A stretch of 64,000 nucleotides of DNA from Dasypus novemcinctus (GCF_030445035.2 NC_080677.1:6572001-6636000); one strand, 5' to 3'; counted from the first letter of the stretch, positions 34,331-46,985 are shown. Notes: generated by a model from the sequence alone, not told the origin. Made by a program: numbers and translations.

Positions 34331-35499
34331 AAAAGATACTGGAGTCTTTATCCACAGAAATCTTTGGGGGGAGGGAAGTGGAGGGAGATTGCCAAGGCAA
34401 GCTGTGCTCTCAGTTCTGGCATGTCTGGCAACATGATGCTATATCACAAACCTTTCTTCCTTCATTTCCCTTTAGTATACTATGTCAACCATTCTAAATT
34501 TCTTCATGGAGAATTGCTTAAAGTGTGTTTGTGATGACTCCAAATTGAGGGGAAGATGGGAAGAGCATGAAAGATTTCTCTGTGTCTTAGGAAACGCAAA
34601 GTGCAATGAAGACTTGGGAATGCAGTCCTTCTAAGCTATTGCAGACAAGCCAGTCTTTTTATAATATTTTTTTCTAGACCATAATGCTCAGATCTAGTCT
34701 CAGGCAGGAAAACATATTTTATATTAATGGTGACTTTTTATCAAAATGCAGGTTTTCTCTAGAGTTACTAATGTTCATTTAGCCTAATACAATATAGCCT
34801 TGGTTTCTCTTGAGCCTACTTCATCACCTGGAAAACTAAGCTTGGTTTCAGGCAGTTTATTTTGCCCATTTCAGCTCACCAACAGAAAAAGCTATTTCCT
34901 ATCTGCCTTTCCCAAACCCAATTATGTGGACAGGACAAACTGAATTAAGTATCTGTAATACTAATGATCATCCAAAAATCCTATAATCGAAGCATAGTAA
35001 GGTGGAGTGGACGAAGAAGATAATATTCTTTTTGACATTATTCAAACACCTTATCCCATGGTAGCACACATTACTGGACTTGGTATTACCCTTCAGCATG
35101 AAAGTGGATGGCATAGATAAAATATTGGCAAGATCAGTGGCTTGGCTGCAGTGAGGTTTCCACCAGAGATTTTCTTCATGAGCTGGAAAGTAGAGTCAGG
35201 TTGCTGAAATGCGCTGCAGTTCTAACCAGTTTCCAGCACTTTACATGTCTTCTTCCTCTGCCTTTGTTATTGTAAATGTTGCCCCAATAGGCAACACCTA
35301 TTCTCCAGTTTTCCAGACTTGTCCTGGACAACCAACAAAATGATGATGGACAAGTCCCTTTCCCCAGAATAAGGAGTATCTACAACTGCCAGCAAAACAG
35401 TTCTTTCCACCTGCCGCATGTTAGCTGCACACTCTATCAGTCTGAAGCAATAAGAGTGGATATCATCCTAAATCCCTCAAGATTTAGGAATGAAAATAT
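34331..35499. other. No recognised feature
   Basis: No coding frame above chance, no RNA gene and no named repeat. Confidence 0.4.
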
Positions 35500-35890
35500 A
35501 TAAAGGGGGAGTGTAATCATAGACCAAATTAAATTTATTGTTATTGTAGTTATTATCTGGTGTTACTGGAAGAACTTGTAACATTGATAAGAAGATAGTG
35601 GTTGTCAGGGCACTTATAGCGCAGTGAAATAGAGTGATACTGTAATGATGGCACATGAAATTATACATTTGTTAAAGCCTATAAAACTGTAAACCACAGT
35701 GTAAACTATAAACTTTGGATAGTAGCAGTGCTGTAATATTGGTTAATTGCAACAAATGTACCTCATAATGTAAGATGCTAATAAAAGGGGGAACAATGTA
35801 TGTGGTTGTGTGTGGGGGATTACAGAGGAATTCTGTAATTTTTCTATAAATCTAAAAATTCTCTAAAATAGTTTATTATTACTAAAAAAG
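35500..35890 (+). mobile_element. L1 3' tail, sense, old
   Basis: 'agcctataaaactgtaaacc', 'aatattggttaattgcaac', 'aaatgtacctcataatgtaa', 'gatgctaataaaaggggg' and the terminal 'ttttctataaatctaaaaat' with 'ctctaaaatagtttattat' make an L1MA/MB-like 3' end. Confidence 0.75.
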
Positions 35891-35899
35891 AAAAAAGTG

Positions 35900-36530
35900 C
35901 TCTCTTACCATTGTCTTCTTTCAAAGACAAACTTATTAGAAGTAGAGGGATTTGATTTATTGATTAAAATGCCTCTCTTCTTTTAAGGAAAACAAAGTAT
36001 TAAACTCTAATCTTACAGCTATCATCAGCTGATTAGTATAATTTTACACCTCATCCAACATTCAATGTGACTTTGCCTTCCCTAAGATATGATGACCCCA
36101 TTAGTTCATAAAATCCCTGTTACAAAGTGAATCATTCAACATCCAGCTTCAACCAACAACCTGAACATCAGCTTCAACTTTTCACCTAAACACAATAGGG
36201 TACATTGTGTTGTTTTAAGACTGAAGTGTAAAGCAAGATGATAAAAAGGCACCAGTCCTACCAGAAGCTATGGGACAAATGGACTCAACTGAAGCAACAC
36301 AAGAGAGAAGTGTGTGCCCAAGGCAGGAGAACACGTCCACGGGGCCTGGGAATCAGACCTTCCACTGGGTCATCCACACCAGCTACTGCAGTTGGACGCA
36401 AAATTTAATTACATATTATTTCCACAAAACCTACTCCTGGCAAGTAATTTGTTTAAAAAAACCCTCAGCGCTCAATAAGCCTTGATACCATGGTTCCTGC
36501 CATATATATCCAGTGATAAATGAGAAAAAA
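35900..36530. other. No recognised gene
   Basis: A 71-codon frame at 36270-36485 is unrecognised. The stretch 36230-36420 has an LTR-like composition but no identifiable ends. Confidence 0.35.
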
Positions 36531-36534
36531 TGAA

Positions 36535-36720
36535 GTGACCAGAAAAGTCTTCTCCAGTGAGCGGGGCCTGAGGAGAACAGAATGAGACTTGGAACCACAG
36601 AGGGGAGAGTGAAAATCCTTCCAGCTGAGGGAGCACGGTAAGCAAAGGGGCCGTGTGATGGTGCGTGTTTTGATGGGGTTCAAGATTCAGTTAACGTAAA
36701 CTGAAGTTCACGGTCCAGAG
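36535..36720 (+). mobile_element. L2 fragment, sense (weak)
   Basis: Resembles the L2 segment near 'ggagagtgaaaatccttcca' and 'agggagcacggtaagcaaag', where L2 has GGGAGCAGCAAGTGCAAAG. Heavily diverged. Confidence 0.45.
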
Positions 36721-36884
36721 TGCTCGCCACGGTCTACAGACCTCAGGAAATACAGTCTCAAGCATCAGGAGCTGAAGCGCAGCAGGAAAGCTGGCAGGAG
36801 GGTGGAGGTCCAGTTCACAACAGGCAAATCACCGCCATGTGGGAATTTCTCCACGGGCTGGATGAGTAAAAGCCGAAGTTCAAA

Positions 36885-37085
36885 ACGTGGCTATGCAGTA
36901 AAGCCCTCGAGAGCACTCACTTCAAATCCTGACCCTGCCATACACTAAGAGCATGATTCAGAGGATATCACCTTTTCTCCTCATCTGCAAGACAAGCATA
37001 AATACAAGATATGCCTCTTAGGATTCTTGTGGAGATTGAATGCATCACCTTATGTATGGTATAGTAAAATCTGAATGAATGTTAG
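36885..37085 (+). repeat. MIR SINE, sense
   Basis: 'cacttcaaatcctgaccctg', 'ttttctcctcatctgcaaga', 'cttaggattcttgtggagat' and 'tgaatgcatcacc' follow the MIR order through head, core and tail. Confidence 0.8.
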
Positions 37086-37099
37086 ACAACAGTGGATGT

Positions 37100-37375
37100 A
37101 AGAATAGTTTTTCTTCACCTCTTGCCATTCACAGACTTTGTAAATTAGTCTCCAACTTCCTCTCCATCCTCACTACCAACAAACGTCTACACGCCCACCC
37201 ACACTGCACTGCTCACCACTGCTTCATTCATCAGGTCTTCTTCCACCATCAACTCCACTTGCTTTCCTCAAAAAGCCATTTTGGCAATGTTGCATCTATC
37301 TGTTCATTCCAGCCTTTTCAAGGACTACCTTAAATGTCCCCTTTTCATTGAAACCTTTCTTGATAACTGAGAAAG
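37100..37375 (+). mobile_element. L2 fragment, sense
   Basis: Pyrimidine-rich L2 text: 'ccacccacactgcactgctc', 'catcaggtcttcttccacca', 'aaatgtccccttttcattga', 'aacctttcttgat' (for GAAGCCTTCCCTGA). Confidence 0.6.
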
Positions 37376-37619
37376 AAGTATTTGCTTTATATGTTAGTTG
37401 GAAACTTAAATAAGAACCTGTCAAATTAACTACCCTCAAACCAATAATTACCTCTGTTATAGAGCTGAAAATCTAGCTCTCGGTAATGGGTTTTTGTAAA
37501 AGCCATAGGTTTAGGTCAGATAACTGATGGGCTGAGGGGCCTCACAGTTTTGACCACTGATTACTTTTACTCAGTAACTAACTGGAAGCATCATTCTAAC
37601 AAACAAGTATCTTGTTACT

Positions 37620-37785
37620 TTTTATTCTTTATTTTTAAAGAAGCTTTAGATTACATGAATGCTACTGTGAAAATATAGGGAATTCCCATATACCCCACCT
37701 CCTCCCCTCCCACACTTTTCCGCATTAACAACATTTTTCATTTGCATGGTACATTTGTTACAAATGATGAACACATATTGAAGGG
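37620..37785 (-). mobile_element. L1 3' tail, antisense
   Basis: Opens T-rich, then 'agattacatgaatgctactg', 'gggaattcccatatacccca', 'cgcattaacaacatttttca' and 'ggtacatttgttacaaatga'. This is the reversed last about 160 bases of the L1 tail family. Confidence 0.75.
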
Positions 37786-37914
37786 AGATTTCAAAATATT
37801 CACAGATAAACAGTAATTAACAGGGTTTGTCAGCAAGAGACCTGCACTTCAAGAAGTATGTCACTTTAAGATTCAAAATTATTTTGTCAAGAAATAATGA
37901 GGCAGACATTTTCA

Positions 37915-38320
37915 TTTACTGATTTGTTCATTCTACCGTCCATTAATTTCTTTGTTCAAAAATACTGAGTAACCCTTCTTTCATGCGAAACACTAGTATA
38001 GTCATTGCAATACCAACATGAATATGCTGTATTCACCTATAGGAAATAGTTAAATGACTGGTAGCAGAAACAGAAAATTACCCCATAATTGCTTGTGCTA
38101 TAAAAGAGATTTATAAGAGTGTGTTTGAGAGCACAATAGATAGGTTTTAAAGTAACATTAAAAAAGAAGGTCATGTTTGACCTAAAGGATGCATAGAAAT
38201 CAATTAAGTAAATAATCGGGTACATGTGTTCTAGGCAGAGGAACCAGCAGGTACAATATTGAAAGAGAGTATACACTGGTAGAATAATTGCAAAGAGGCA
38301 AACATGAATGGAGCCTAGCA
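37915..38320 (+). mobile_element. L2 fragment, sense
   Basis: 'tttgttcattctaccgtcca', 'ggtcatgtttgacctaaagg', 'tgttctaggcagaggaacca' and 'gcaggtacaatattgaaaga' reproduce L2 order (TTCCAGGCAGAGGGAACAGCAAGTGCAAAG). The minus-strand 94-codon frame here is a shadow. Confidence 0.7.
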
Positions 38321-39915
38321 TTTGGGGTGAAGTGGCAAGGGATCGACTTTGAAATTGGCACAGGGATCAAATCACTTTCTCTGTCTCTCTCCTCTTGGGT
38401 CTGTTGGTTCCATACACTAACACAAGAAATAAAGGAAATGGCAGGTAGATGGTTACTGTAGTGAAGGAGAAAGGAGCACAGAGGAGCAAATCATTTGGAA
38501 ACTATTAGCATATAGATGGTTATTGTAGACTTAGGAGTGCATGAAATTGTGCAGGAGAATATGAAGATTGAAGAGAAGGCAAGTGAGGCTGAAAGATAGG
38601 AAAACACTAACATCCAAGAGGCATTCAGTAGAATAGTTGTCCATAAGGGAGTTGGACAAAAAGTAGGAGAAAAAACAGTATTGTGTGACCTACAGAAACA
38701 ATGTCTGTTAATAGATTCCAGAAAAGGGGCCAGTTACCAGTGCCACCAACGAGAAGTCCACTCTTTCCATTTAACTCCCCATGTGGAGTCATGGCTCCAG
38801 GACTGAAAAATCTCCAGTCTCTTGTCACTGCCTGATAATGTGTCATTTTTATGTTCATAAGTTATTTTTGTAAGAAATTTTGGAAACAAAATTCTAATGG
38901 GGTTCTAAATCAAAACTTGAGTGACGGATCCTAAATTTACATAGTTTATATTATATTCTTTTTTCCTATGCTGTACCACCATGTACAAGATTGTTCTTTA
39001 AGCCAACAATTCTATGAGAAAACATTTTAAGTTTGATTTTCAAGTCTAAATGATAACAGGTCATTGAGCTCAACAATAATAACGTATTGTTCTGTTAGGT
39101 TTCAGTATTCTAACAGAATCTCTTTTTATAGCCAATTCACAATTTAATACTGCATTGAATACCTGCCTTAAAAAATATATATTAACATACACTTTAAAGT
39201 TCTGATGTAATTGTACCTCTTGTCACCTCACTAGGAAAATGATGAGAGATATTTCTTTTGGTTCCTTCAACTTCTCAGAGAAAAATTCCTCAACAATTCA
39301 CTTTAAATAAACTTTGAGTTCCTCTTTCCCTATTTCATAAATTATCTAATCATGCATCTGGCAGAATAAGGACTGAAAACTATAGGGGTGGGAAACTTAG
39401 TTCTATCTCTTTACACCCACCTAAGATGGATAGGAAAGCTGAACTGGAAAAATTAATAGAATATTTCTACTTTGAGCACTCTAGTTTATTAAAAAATGTT
39501 TGTCAGTTTATTTTTCTTAATTTTTACTTTTTGTCTTTTTGAATGATGTGATTTTTCTTGAGCCTGTGTTGATCAAAATATGACACCTCTGGAAAAAATA
39601 CTTTCTGAACAAGAGTTTGAGTTTTACATACTATCTTTTAATTCAGATGCTATTTTTTTTTAAACTTACTTTATTTCAATACTCCCAAATAAGTAATTTG
39701 TTCTTCTCACTTAGAAACCCATTTGGTCATCATCTTGATAATAGATTCAATATAATGAATTCTTACCCTTAAGCCGCAAACCTCGCTTTGGTACAAGTGA
39801 GTCGTATATAAATGTTTCACAATCCCATTTGAATCCTTTGTAGTGATAGCGTACACTACCCAGTATCATTTCAAAATGAGAAAAGAGCAATGCTTTTCTT
39901 TATGTTACAATTGGC
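38321..39915. other. No recognised gene
   Basis: No exon or RNA gene. 38350-38600 is purine-rich and may be decayed L2. 39000-39700 is AT-rich and unassigned. Confidence 0.4.
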
Positions 39916-39917
39916 AA

Positions 39918-40028
39918 AGTGATTTCCTGTGTATTAACTCACATGGCTTTCTCAGTTAGGTCAGGTTTCTTTGCACCCATTTTGCAGTGGAGTCACTGAG
40001 GCTTGGGAAAAATGAAATGTTGGATCTG
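39918..40028 (-). repeat. MIR SINE fragment, antisense
   Basis: 'tgtattaactcacatggctt', 'tgcacccattttgcagtgga' and 'gtcactgaggcttggg' are the reversed MIR core (CCCATTTTACAGATGAGGAAACTGAGGC). Confidence 0.75.
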
Positions 40029-40344
40029 GACCAGGTGGCAGTACAAAAGACTTTCACCAAGACTTTGAGGCACTCGAGCGTGCATATGCACAATGTGAGC
40101 GTGTGTGCCGGTGTATGCATCGGTGTGAATACTTACATTTAGACAGGTCTTCAAAGAAGCCTTAATCACGGAGCTGACGCCTAAGGGAGATTCCGTTAGA
40201 ATACAGAGAACTCATACAGAACAGTATGCTCTTACTGTTGAGCTCAGTGCTGTGTTCATTTAGATAGAAGCAGAATGCTAAAAACGATGGCCTGAAGAAC
40301 CGAAAAATAAATGGGATTCGAAGGTTGAGTTTGCTCCTCATTAC

Positions 40345-40505
40345 TGTTCAGATTTCATGTGCTCCCTAGGTCTCAACTTCCTTATTTGTAGGGAGATAAT
40401 AATAACTTTCCCCTGGTAAGTAAGAATTTCCTGAGATGAAATGATTAAATGCTCAAAGACCGTCTAGCGCAAGGTCTGACACAAAGAGGATGCAAAAATG
40501 TGTAA
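40345..40505 (+). repeat. MIR SINE fragment, sense
   Basis: 'ggtctcaacttccttatttg', 'agggagataataataacttt', 'cctgagatgaaatgattaaa' and 'gcgcaaggtctgacacaaag' match the MIR core and tail. Confidence 0.75.
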
Positions 40506-41040
40506 TGTGTCCTACCTCCTTATTTGGTACTAGCAAAATAAAACAAAATGAAATAGCGACAGCTTTTGTTTTCACTGCCCTGTTTTACAGCTTGATTTAT
40601 ATGCATATATACATGCGGTTATGTATTCCACAAATGGTTTTAAGTGCCTTAGAGTAGAAATTCACATGGTGAAATGGCTTGATAGCACAAATAACATAAA
40701 ATAAGAATATAGATTAGAACAGAAGTTCAGAGAAAAGGTCACAAAAGCCCACCTCTTCGCTGTTATTCCTATTTATAAAATTTAAACTTTATTTTCTTCC
40801 AATTCATGAAAATTGAACAGTATGCTCCCTGAATGCTCTCACCTAAGTGGAAACATTGGGTAACTTCAATCTCCCATTGACAATTGAAGGCACTGAGAGC
40901 TAAGCCTCATCCCCAGTCATCCCCAGAGCTCCAGAGCTGGGGGCGGACATGGAAATCCAAGATGTGGGGTCCCAGGGAGTGAGCATGCTAACCCCCAGGC
41001 AAACGTCATGCCCGCACTCCCTGGTAACAATTAGTCACAA
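40506..41040. other. No recognised feature
   Basis: 40860-41030 is locally GC-richer ('gagctgggggcggacatgg'), without a recognisable exon or repeat. Confidence 0.4.
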
Positions 41041-41044
41041 GGCC

Positions 41045-41300
41045 TCTCTTTTTTTCTTCTTTTTTAATATACTTTTAATTTTTTAAAGATACTTAGATTA
41101 CATGAATGTTATATTAAAAATGTAGGGGATTCCCATATGCCCTACTCTCTACCCCGCCCACACTTTCCCACATTAACAACATCCTTCATTAGTGTGGTAC
41201 ATTTGTTACATTTGATAGACACATATTGGAGCATGGCCACTAAGTGTGGATTAGAGTTTACACGATAGTTAAATTCTCTCCTGCACAATTTTGTAAGTGA
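41045..41300 (-). mobile_element. L1 3' tail, antisense
   Basis: T-rich opening, then 'cttagattacatgaatgtta', 'ggggattcccatatgcccta', 'cccacattaacaacatcctt', 'gtggtacatttgttacattt' and 'gtgtggattagagtttacac'. Reversed L1 tail, longer than the copy at 37620. Confidence 0.8.
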
Positions 41301-41322
41301 TGACAAGATATATAATGGTCCG

Positions 41323-41372
41323 TGTGGCAGTTTGATATTGTTTATGAATTCTAAAAATAGATATTGGATTTT
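41323..41372 (+). mobile_element. 5' scrap of a MaLR-like LTR, sense
   Basis: TGTGGCAGTTTGATATTG at 41324 resembles the LTR starts at 33060 and 61804. It is followed by T runs instead of the rest of an LTR. Confidence 0.35.
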
Positions 41373-41469
41373 TTTTTTATTAAATTGTCTTTTTTTTTTT
41401 AAAAGATATTTAGTATTCTACTATAGAACTATTGTGCCAAGTGCTCTCTCAAATGTGTATAATCTCACA

Positions 41470-41545
41470 TCTGAAGCCCCTAACAGGGTGCTTGGCACAT
41501 CAGAAGCACTTAGTCAGTAACAGCTGTTGGTATTAATGTTGTTAA
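41470..41545 (+). repeat. MIR/L2-type 3' end, sense
   Basis: 'agggtgcttggcacatcaga' and 'agcacttagtcagtaacagc' with TGTTGGTATTAATG match the shared 3' end of MIR and L2 (GTGCCTGGCACATAGTAGG...CAATAAATG). Confidence 0.5.
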
Positions 41546-43594
41546 TGTTAGAATTGAAAACACTTGTTAACTGACTAACCATAAAGAAGAAATCATTTTA
41601 GAAACTATAAGAAAATTTTTAAAAAATATTGATCAAGGACCAAAGAGAAACATTCTGAAGGTAGACAGTTTTTTGTCCATGGTGTCAAACCATCTTTGAT
41701 TATTTGATGTCCTAAGAGAACATCAGGACTCCATTCAAACATTTAGCAGGTCAGAGTCCACAGGAGTTATGGAACCACTGACCACACAGCTCTTTGTCTC
41801 TGAGTAGCGATTCAATAATATATGTCTAAAACCGTTACTTCTTTTGAAAAACTATTTTCAGTATTCTTTGAATTGAATGATACCTAAATTTGAAATTATT
41901 AATTATCGGTGTCTCTGCTTTCAAAATTTCAAGCTTCTTGCTACTTAAGTAGCATTTTTTTGTGAAAGTTCTGAAAGGTGCTCCTTTTCCTTATTCTTCA
42001 TGCCACTTTTTGGCAGCTAACTTGTTTTTGTGAGTACCTCTGAGACTAACTCAACCAAGCGTGACTCTTCGATAATATCAAGACATTCTCACTTACTTTC
42101 AGATGTCTCTGCTTATATTGCCTCTTGTCAAATAAAAAAAAATGATATCCAGATGGGGATAGTATTTATTTTCTCAAAAATAATACAGTTTCCTTCATTG
42201 GGACAATAAGTAAGTCTGCTTCCAGTTTCATAGCTTATCATCTTAGGATTCTATCAAATTGTTTTCACAGTGAAAAGAGACAACCAGGTTTATAGTACAG
42301 TGCAATATAATAAAATCTCATTTTTGAAAAGTGCAAAATGTTAGACAAGTATGTACTGGAATGATTCTGAGCTAAGGTATAGAAGGTAAAATATTTCTTA
42401 CCTTCAGACATTCAGACTTATGAGGATCTCAAAGAGGGCCAGAATAGTAAAAGAATGTAATAGTAATGACTACTCCAAAATGTCACAGATTTACCTCAGG
42501 AACCTTGGGGAAGCAGAGTTTAAGGACATTTTAATGGCCATCAAAGTACAACTTGCTTCTTATCACTGCATAATGTCATTGCCCCTTACACACTGTGGCT
42601 CTCCTATTATTTTTAAAACAGTGACTTGCTTGCTTATTCCTTTACCCTAATAGGTAAGGTTTCAATTAAACCTTTGCAAACAGTGTTTCTTGGCTGATTC
42701 TGAGTTTTCTTCTGTTAATTTCCATATTACCTGAGATTTCTTTTTATGCTAATAACATTCTAAATCTAAAAACCATATATTTATACAGTAGCAAGGGTGA
42801 ATGCAATATGAGTTAATAACAAAATACAATACTCAAGAAAATTGCTGACACAATATAAAATACCAGCTTACTATAATTTTCCCAAGCTTCCCTTTATGAT
42901 ATTAAATATCCAGATGCTGACATGAGCAAAGCCAATTTATAGCTGCACCTCAGAGGTCATATTATTTATCATTTGCCTTTCTCTGTTTCTTCATTTTGAA
43001 AACTGTGGCAGTAACCCTTGCATTAACACACACTGAAACTGTGGTAAGGAAGTGAGGTACTGGGTTAGGATTTGAGAATAAGCATTGCCTACATGCAAAT
43101 GCGTTAGGGCATACCTAAAGTCTTCCTTTCTGCAAATTTCACAGAATTGTTCATGACTCCACAAGATCCAAGAATCTTAAATCTTTCCCTTGATTGTATG
43201 CTTAATCCAAAGCCAACAAGGAGATATTTCTCTTGAGAGTGATGGAGCCAGACATGTTGCTAAATCATGAAGGTCCTAGTTGCTAGAAAATAGTGAGAGT
43301 CCTTCTATTACAGGAGTCCATAATCTTGTGGGGAAACCATAAGGTAACCAGTCTCAGTATTAACCCATTCCTGTATAAGAATACCAGAATGATCAAAAGG
43401 AGCAGTGCACAAGGAAGCTCACAGTCTTCCCTGAAAAGTAAGAAGTGACATTGATGTCCTGATATTTGAGCTATGTTTTTAAAAAGAATTCTTGGAATAG
43501 ATGGCAGTGGTGATATCACAACATTGGGAACATATTAACAACACTGAAATAGATATATCCAAATGTGATTAGAGGGGAAATGTTAGATTGTTTA
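41546..43594. other. No recognised gene
   Basis: A 76-codon plus frame (42420-42650) and a 78-codon minus frame (43283-43519) are unrecognised. No RNA gene and no repeat I can name with confidence. Confidence 0.4.
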
Positions 43595-43840
43595 ATACGG
43601 TAACAATAATTTTAAAAAATACATGGGACTATACTACGCAAACAGTGAGCCCTAAGTTTAACAATGGACTAGTGCTAATAGTACAATTATAAAACTGTCT
43701 TATCATCAATTGTTAAAAATGTCCCACACCAATGCAAGGTATTAATAGGGTGGTATATGGGAATCCTATATTTTTGCATAACTGTTCTGTTAACCCACAA
43801 CTTCTTTAATGAAGTAAAAAAGCCAAATACAAAAAAAATG
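43595..43840 (+). mobile_element. L1 3' tail, sense
   Basis: 'aataattttaaaaaatacat', 'ctaatagtacaattataaaa', 'cttatcatcaattgttaaaa', 'gtattaatagggtggtatat', 'gggaatcctatatttttgc' and 'taacccacaacttctttaat', then an A-rich end. It matches the insert at 17185. Confidence 0.8.
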
Positions 43841-43859
43841 AAATAAATCCCTTAGTTCG

Positions 43860-44190
43860 TCATGAAAAGGAGAAGGTATTTAAAGAAACACAAATGCACT
43901 CTTGTTTTGGGAGTGTGTTGAGGGCTGACCAGTTCAAACCATAGACTATGTAACGGTAGGACAATATTATTTTAGGTTCAGTATTAACTTTGTATGTGAT
44001 TAGAAACAATGGAAGGGTATTCCAAGGCTAGGAATGATATAAATGCCCTTAAAATCACTACTCCAGAAGCCAGAGATAAGTATTAATTGTAGAAGGAGCC
44101 AAGATAGGAAGGCAGGTTGGTAAAGTAGGAAAGTGCTGCCATAATTAGGTGCAGGAAAAATTAGGGCAATGGCAGGAGAATGGACATAAT
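43860..44190 (+). mobile_element. L2 fragment, sense
   Basis: 'ttaaaatcactactccagaa', 'ggaaggcaggttggtaaagt' and 'gctgccataattaggtgcag' follow the L2 portion with ATCACTCTGGCTGC and GCAATAATCCAGGC. Confidence 0.6.
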
Positions 44191-44415
44191 GGATATCATG
44201 GGGCCAAATTTAGGAATATGTATCATGCTAAGGTGCATAAGAGAGAAGATTGGACATAGAACAAGAAGATCAATTTCTTTCAGAAATTATAACTTACAAA
44301 AATGAGATCAGTAATTTAGCACATATTTCCAGTGGAAGTGTAGGAAGCAGTTACAGATGCTTCTCTTCCTGTAGCTGCTGTTTGAAAACTTCTAAATTAT
44401 CTCTTCCCAGGCTGC

Positions 44416-44475
44416 ATAGTATGTGTGTGAGCATGTGTGTGCACATACATGTGTGTGTGCAAGTATACATATGTT
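44416..44475 (+). repeat. Imperfect TG/CA alternating repeat
   Basis: A run of tgtgtg and gcacatac steps with interruptions, mostly alternating purine and pyrimidine across about 55 bases. Confidence 0.8.
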
Positions 44476-46184
44476 TTGGAGTTAAAAAAACTATTGAATA
44501 ATGACCTGATCAAGAAAACTTCCTGAGACTTAGCTCACTGCACAATTTAAAAGGTACAAAGAAAATGTGATATTGACATAAGCATTTTCCAGTTTGGGAA
44601 CTCCTTCATGGTAGCATCTGGGAAGTTTAATTGAGTATTTTAAGGCCATGCCACAATGGATTTCTTATGGTCACTGGGCAAAGATTTGTAAACTGCAACC
44701 GACTTTTGGGATCTCTGCACCAAAAGCTATTTTACTTGGTGAAAGAAAAAATAAGACATGTTAGTGCCTGCTGATTTCATATAAAAGACCTACCAGTTGT
44801 TGCTATTGTCTGTGAATTTTGTATCTTCATACTACTTTTGCCTGGGCCCATTTTGCATTCACAATGTCCCTCTTGGCTCTTTGTCAGTTGATTGCAAGAT
44901 TCCAGATTCCCTTTTAATTCAAGCAGGGCTCAATTAATTTAGAACGGGGATACTCCAATCCTGTCACTGACATGGATGCTTCATTAAATAAAAGTCTACA
45001 TTCATGCTACATTCAAGTAATGGAAGCCCATAGAAATATTTCACAAGTTTATAACCTTATTAAATCTCAGGCTGGCAAGTTCTACTCTGGTTCGTATCAA
45101 TATGTTTAAAGTACAAATTGTTTCCCTTCCACCTGACTAACTTCCAATGGACCATAAGGGAAAATCCTCAACAGACAGAGAAAGATAAGCAAACCCTGGG
45201 AAAAGTTATTTGGAATAAGAATATGGTATCTGGTGAGGATAAGTACAGAGCCTGAAGAGAAGCTGCTGAGCACCAGAGCTTTTTGATAGGAATCATTTTA
45301 ATAGGAAAAAGGCTTAGGAGTTCATTTTTGGCCACTGCTTTGCATTGCCTTAGCACAATGAGAACAGCATCAGATTCCTGAATCAGAGAAAAGTTGAAGT
45401 ATCCAGTGGAGTTTGTGTAGCGACTTCTCCACCCTCTCCTAGTCCTTCATATCTCATGTCTGTCTTTTGGCTTCATCTCTGCTTTCAGCCATGTTTAGAG
45501 CCGACTCTTCTGGGAAGGTTTCTACCCACTTCACTCCGATGGCATCTTGTCCCAAGGATTCACCACCTGGATTCTGTTCTTTGGCAAAACTGGCACCTCT
45601 GTCAACAAAATGCCCTTGTGTAGCTTATAAAATTTCTGATTTAGCAATATTGTAATGCCCTATTTACTAATATTATCAATTATACAATAATCCCTCAGGC
45701 TAAGAGAACATTTTCAACTAAGAAGATTGTGTAAGAAAAGGTTAACTCAGAAGGCCTGTGTTGCTCAGACTCACATCCCAAAGAAAAATATGCCTTGAGG
45801 ATTTGTACATCACCAGCTCCTGGGAGAGTTTCTGTGGGCCTTTGGGGTATTCTGCCAAAGAGATTTTTAAAATTCAAACTTTATTTCAAATTCAAAAAAA
45901 TAAAATTACAGAAAAAGGCAGCTCAACTTAAATGTTCTGGCCAGGCACTTCTGTCCCCTCTAATTTCACCTGCAAACTCGATTGTTCCTCTAGTCATCCA
46001 AATGATACACAGATGAACACAGATTAGTTAAGTGACACAGTCAAGGTCTCTTTATGAATGAAAAAAATGAAGAAGAGAAAAACAATGCTTAATCCTATTC
46101 TATCTCACAAAAATGAAGAGAGCTTTGTATGCTTGAGGCCTTGGGCCAAGCTGCACTAGAGTGCCCAGGTAAATGTTTTCTAAC
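44476..46184. other. No recognised gene
   Basis: Several frames of 60-73 codons occur on both strands (45168-46016) with no recognisable product. No RNA gene or named repeat. Confidence 0.4.
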
Positions 46185-46500
46185 AGTGTGATGTATGGAG
46201 AATGTCCTTTTCCTCCAGGGGGCTGAATGCTAAATAGCTGCTGTAAGACATGCGGGAGGTGCATTCCTACATGCTGACCCCCAAGAACATCCCTGGACGC
46301 TAAAGCCTGGGTGAGATTCCCTGGTGAGCAACACTGTCAGATGCTGACACACATCGCTGCTGGGAGAGCACACCATGAGCCCAGGCAATTCCACTGGGAG
46401 CTTGGGCCTGTTTCTTCTGTATGTTCCCCACGGACCTTTTCCCTTTGCTGATTTTAATCTATATTCTATAACTGCAATAAACAGAACTGGGCTATAACAG
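46185..46500 (+). mobile_element. LTR-like segment, left part, split by L1
   Basis: The run 'ttttccctttgctgatttta' followed by an AATAAA (about 46477) and 'cagaactgggctataacag' resembles the 3' half of an ERV LTR with its polyadenylation region. The matching continuation ('tagtgaatcactgaacctaa') reappears at 48300, on the other side of the L1 insertion. Confidence 0.5.
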
Positions 46501-46504
46501 CTTT

Positions 46505-46985
46505 TTAAAAATACATTTTTATTGAAGTATATCATTCATACATGAACATGCAAAAGCAGTAAGCATCGAGTAAAGATTGTGAACTTACAAAATAAACATG
46601 CATAACATCATACAGGGGTCTCATATATTACCCCTCCACCAACACTTTGCATTGTTATGAAACATTTGTTACAAACTATCCAAGAGCATCATAAAAATAT
46701 TGCTATTAATTATGGACTCTATCTTACATTTGGTATATTTTTCCCCCAACCCACCCTATTTTTAAAAAATATGTTTTTATTATAAATGTTGTGAACTTAC
46801 AAAACAAGCATGCACATATGTAGAATTTCCATACAATACCCTTTCACCAATACCTCACCAATACATCACATGTAAAGCATTTGTTACAGACTATGAAATA
46901 ATATCATCAAACTATTACCACCAACTATGACCCATAGCATACATTTGGCACACTTTTTCCATACACCTTCTATACACATTAAGCA
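46505..46985 (-). mobile_element. L1 3' UTR, antisense, tandemly doubled
   Basis: Two diverged copies of one about 230-base module lie head to tail: 46505-46752 and 46757-46985. Shared landmarks are 'gtgaacttacaaaa', an ATGCA/CATGCAC block, 'aagcatttgttacagacta'/'gaaacatttgttacaaacta', and 'ccat'/'ttggta' ends. Both read toward poly-A on the minus strand and precede an ORF2 end. Confidence 0.7.
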
